In this document: piece by piece, positions 5,780 to 6,579 of the stretch | Layout of the letters: each line of letters opens with the position of its first letter | Numbering within the stretch: the first letter of the stretch is position 1 | NCBI GenBank assembly: GCA_004366195.1 | Contig: SIRV01000257.1 | Location: forward strand, 1-6,579 | Reading direction: 5' to 3' | Source: Actinomycetota bacterium | GTDB taxonomy: Bacteria > Actinomycetota > UBA4738 > HRBIN12 | DNA: 6,579 nucleotides | Notes under the pieces: model-generated | Seen by the model: only the letters and a program-made list of their open reading frames with translations | Told to the model about the DNA's origin: nothing | The model's database searches: none | Made by a program: the position numbers and the translations under genes

Positions 5780-5786
5780 TCGCCGG

Positions 5787-6579
5787 CTAGGCCCGACCTC
5801 CGATGGGGTGCGGGGGCGGCGCGCTCTCGCGTCCGGCGAGCTTCGCCACCAGGTGGCAGGCCGCGGAGTGGCCGGGCCGGAGCTCCTGGAGGCCGAGGTC
5901 CGCCCCCCGGCAGCGCTCCAGCACCCCCGATGCCTCTGCCGTGCCGTTCGCCACCTCGGGGCAGCGGGGGTGGAAGCGGCAGCCGGGCGGGATGCGGGCC
6001 GGGTCCGGCGGCTCGCCGGCGAGGAACGGCCGGTCGATCCCGCCGGCCTCCGGCACCACCTCGAGCAGGGCCTTCGTGTAGGGGTGGATGGGGCGGGTCA
6101 GGACCTCCTCGGCCGGCCCGATCTCGACGATCCTGCCGAGGTACATCACCGCGACCCGGTCGGCGATGGTCCAGGCGAGGCCGAGATCGTGGGTGACGAC
6201 GAGCATCGCGATCCCGAGCTCGTTCCGCAGCCCGAGCAGGAGCTTGAGGATCTCGCCGCGGACCGACGCGTCGAGGCTGGACACCGGCTCGTCGGCCACG
6301 ATGATCTCCGGCTCGAGCACGAGGGCCCCGGCGATCACCACGCGTTGACGCTGGCCGCCGGAGAGCTCGTGCGGGTAGTTGAGGAAGAACAGCTCCGGCG
6401 GGCGGAGCCCGGCCCGCGCGAGCGCCCGGGCCACCAGCTCCTCCTCGGTCTCGCCGTTCGGGCCGCGGGTGATGCCGTGGACGCGGAGCCCCTCGGCGAC
6501 CGATTCGTAGATCGTCTGGCGGGGGTTCAGCGCGGCGGTGGGGTCCTGGAACACCATCTGGACCCGTCGCCGGTACTCG
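5787..6579 (-). CDS. Oligopeptide/dipeptide-type ABC transporter ATP-binding protein, N terminus cut off
   Basis: The gene runs off the right edge; about 263 residues up to the stop (TAG, 5789-5787) are present, beginning at EYRRRVQMVFQDP. The Walker A loop is outside the window. Visible in order are the Q-loop (VFQDPTAALNPRQTI), the ABC signature (LSGGQRQRV), Walker B and D-loop (IIVADEPVSSLD), and the H-loop histidine (LVVTHDLGLAWTIADRV). The C-terminal oligopeptide-transporter extension (HPYTKALLEVVP, LAGEPPDP) follows, with four cysteines: GCRFHPRC, then one in ERCRG and one in AACHL. Such cysteines bind a 4Fe-4S cluster in mycobacterial OppD (family knowledge). The protein powers import of peptides or related solutes at the inner face of the membrane. 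The PTAALNPR segment looks more like the OppF/DppF half than OppD. Nickel transporters (NikE) belong to the same family, so the substrate cannot be fixed. The ATG at 6557 is inside the Q-loop region and is not the start. Its permease partners must lie beyond the window. Confidence 0.92.
   Translation of the reverse strand, partial: EYRRRVQMVFQDPTAALNPRQTIYESVAEGLRVHGITRGPNGETEEELVARALARAGLRPPELFFLNYPHELSGGQRQRVVIAGALVLEPEIIVADEPVSSLDASVRGEILKLLLGLRNELGIAMLVVTHDLGLAWTIADRVAVMYLGRIVEIGPAEEVLTRPIHPYTKALLEVVPEAGGIDRPFLAGEPPDPARIPPGCRFHPRCPEVANGTAEASGVLERCRGADLGLQELRPGHSAACHLVAKLAGRESAPPPHPIGGRA

Noticed and set aside
5765..5784. GGCGA/TCGCC possible hairpin at the third convergent junction
   Set aside because: There are only five pairs with a 10-base loop and no T-tract; not distinguishable from chance.
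5787..6579. Reading the ABC ATPase as a nickel transporter (NikE) serving the urease
   Set aside because: Nickel and peptide ATPases share these motifs, and the permease and binding-protein genes are not visible; the gene is also separated from urease by two unrelated genes.
1..6579. CRISPR array, tRNA or rRNA genes, insertion sequence ends
   Set aside because: I saw no regularly spaced repeats, no tRNA- or rRNA-like sequence and no transposase or terminal repeats on either strand.

Overview
The window is very GC-rich, with third codon positions almost all G or C. It is densely packed bacterial DNA: seven protein genes, two of them cut by the window edges, with almost no spacer. GTG is used as a start three times (methyltransferase, ureC, CoA-transferase). 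The style of the VWA protein, the methyltransferase and the CaiB/BaiF CoA-transferase fits a high-GC soil or environmental lineage. An actinobacterium-like organism is my best guess, but no marker gene is present and this is only an inference.

Layout, left to right: (1) 1-547 (+), C-terminal part of a VWA-domain protein. (2) 559-1380 (-), class I SAM-dependent methyltransferase. (3) 1429-2016 (+), a fused urease gamma-beta subunit, overlapping by four bases (4) 2013-3734 (+), a divergent urease alpha subunit. (5) 3743-4921 (-), a family III (CaiB/BaiF) CoA-transferase. (6) 5120-5779 (+), an unrecognised protein with an N-terminal winged-helix-like region and a C-terminal coiled coil. (7) 5787-6579 (-), the C-terminal part of an oligopeptide/dipeptide-type ABC transporter ATPase. 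Except for the ureAB-ureC pair, neighbours alternate strand. This gives three tight convergent junctions (11, 8 and 7 bp between stop codons) and two divergent control regions (1381-1428 and 4922-5119).

The most interesting object is the two-gene urease. The alpha subunit keeps every metal-binding residue of classical urease: two HxH histidines, the lysine that is carbamylated, three further histidines and the aspartate. The surroundings of the substrate are changed. About 11 residues are missing from the loop that carries a urea-contacting alanine, the flap cysteine is valine, and the alanine after the metal-binding aspartate is glycine. The beta part lacks its usual C-terminal tail. No ureD/E/F/G/H maturation gene is in the window; the flanking genes look unrelated. 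It may be a urease with altered substrate, metal or maturation needs.

The second point of interest is the 198-bp divergent region before the CoA-transferase. It holds a near-consensus promoter (TTGACG, 18 bp, TATAAA) whose predicted transcript would begin at the foot of a 15-bp RNA hairpin capped by a C(UUCG)G tetraloop and followed by UUUU. Two 5-bp inverted repeats flank or overlap the promoter.
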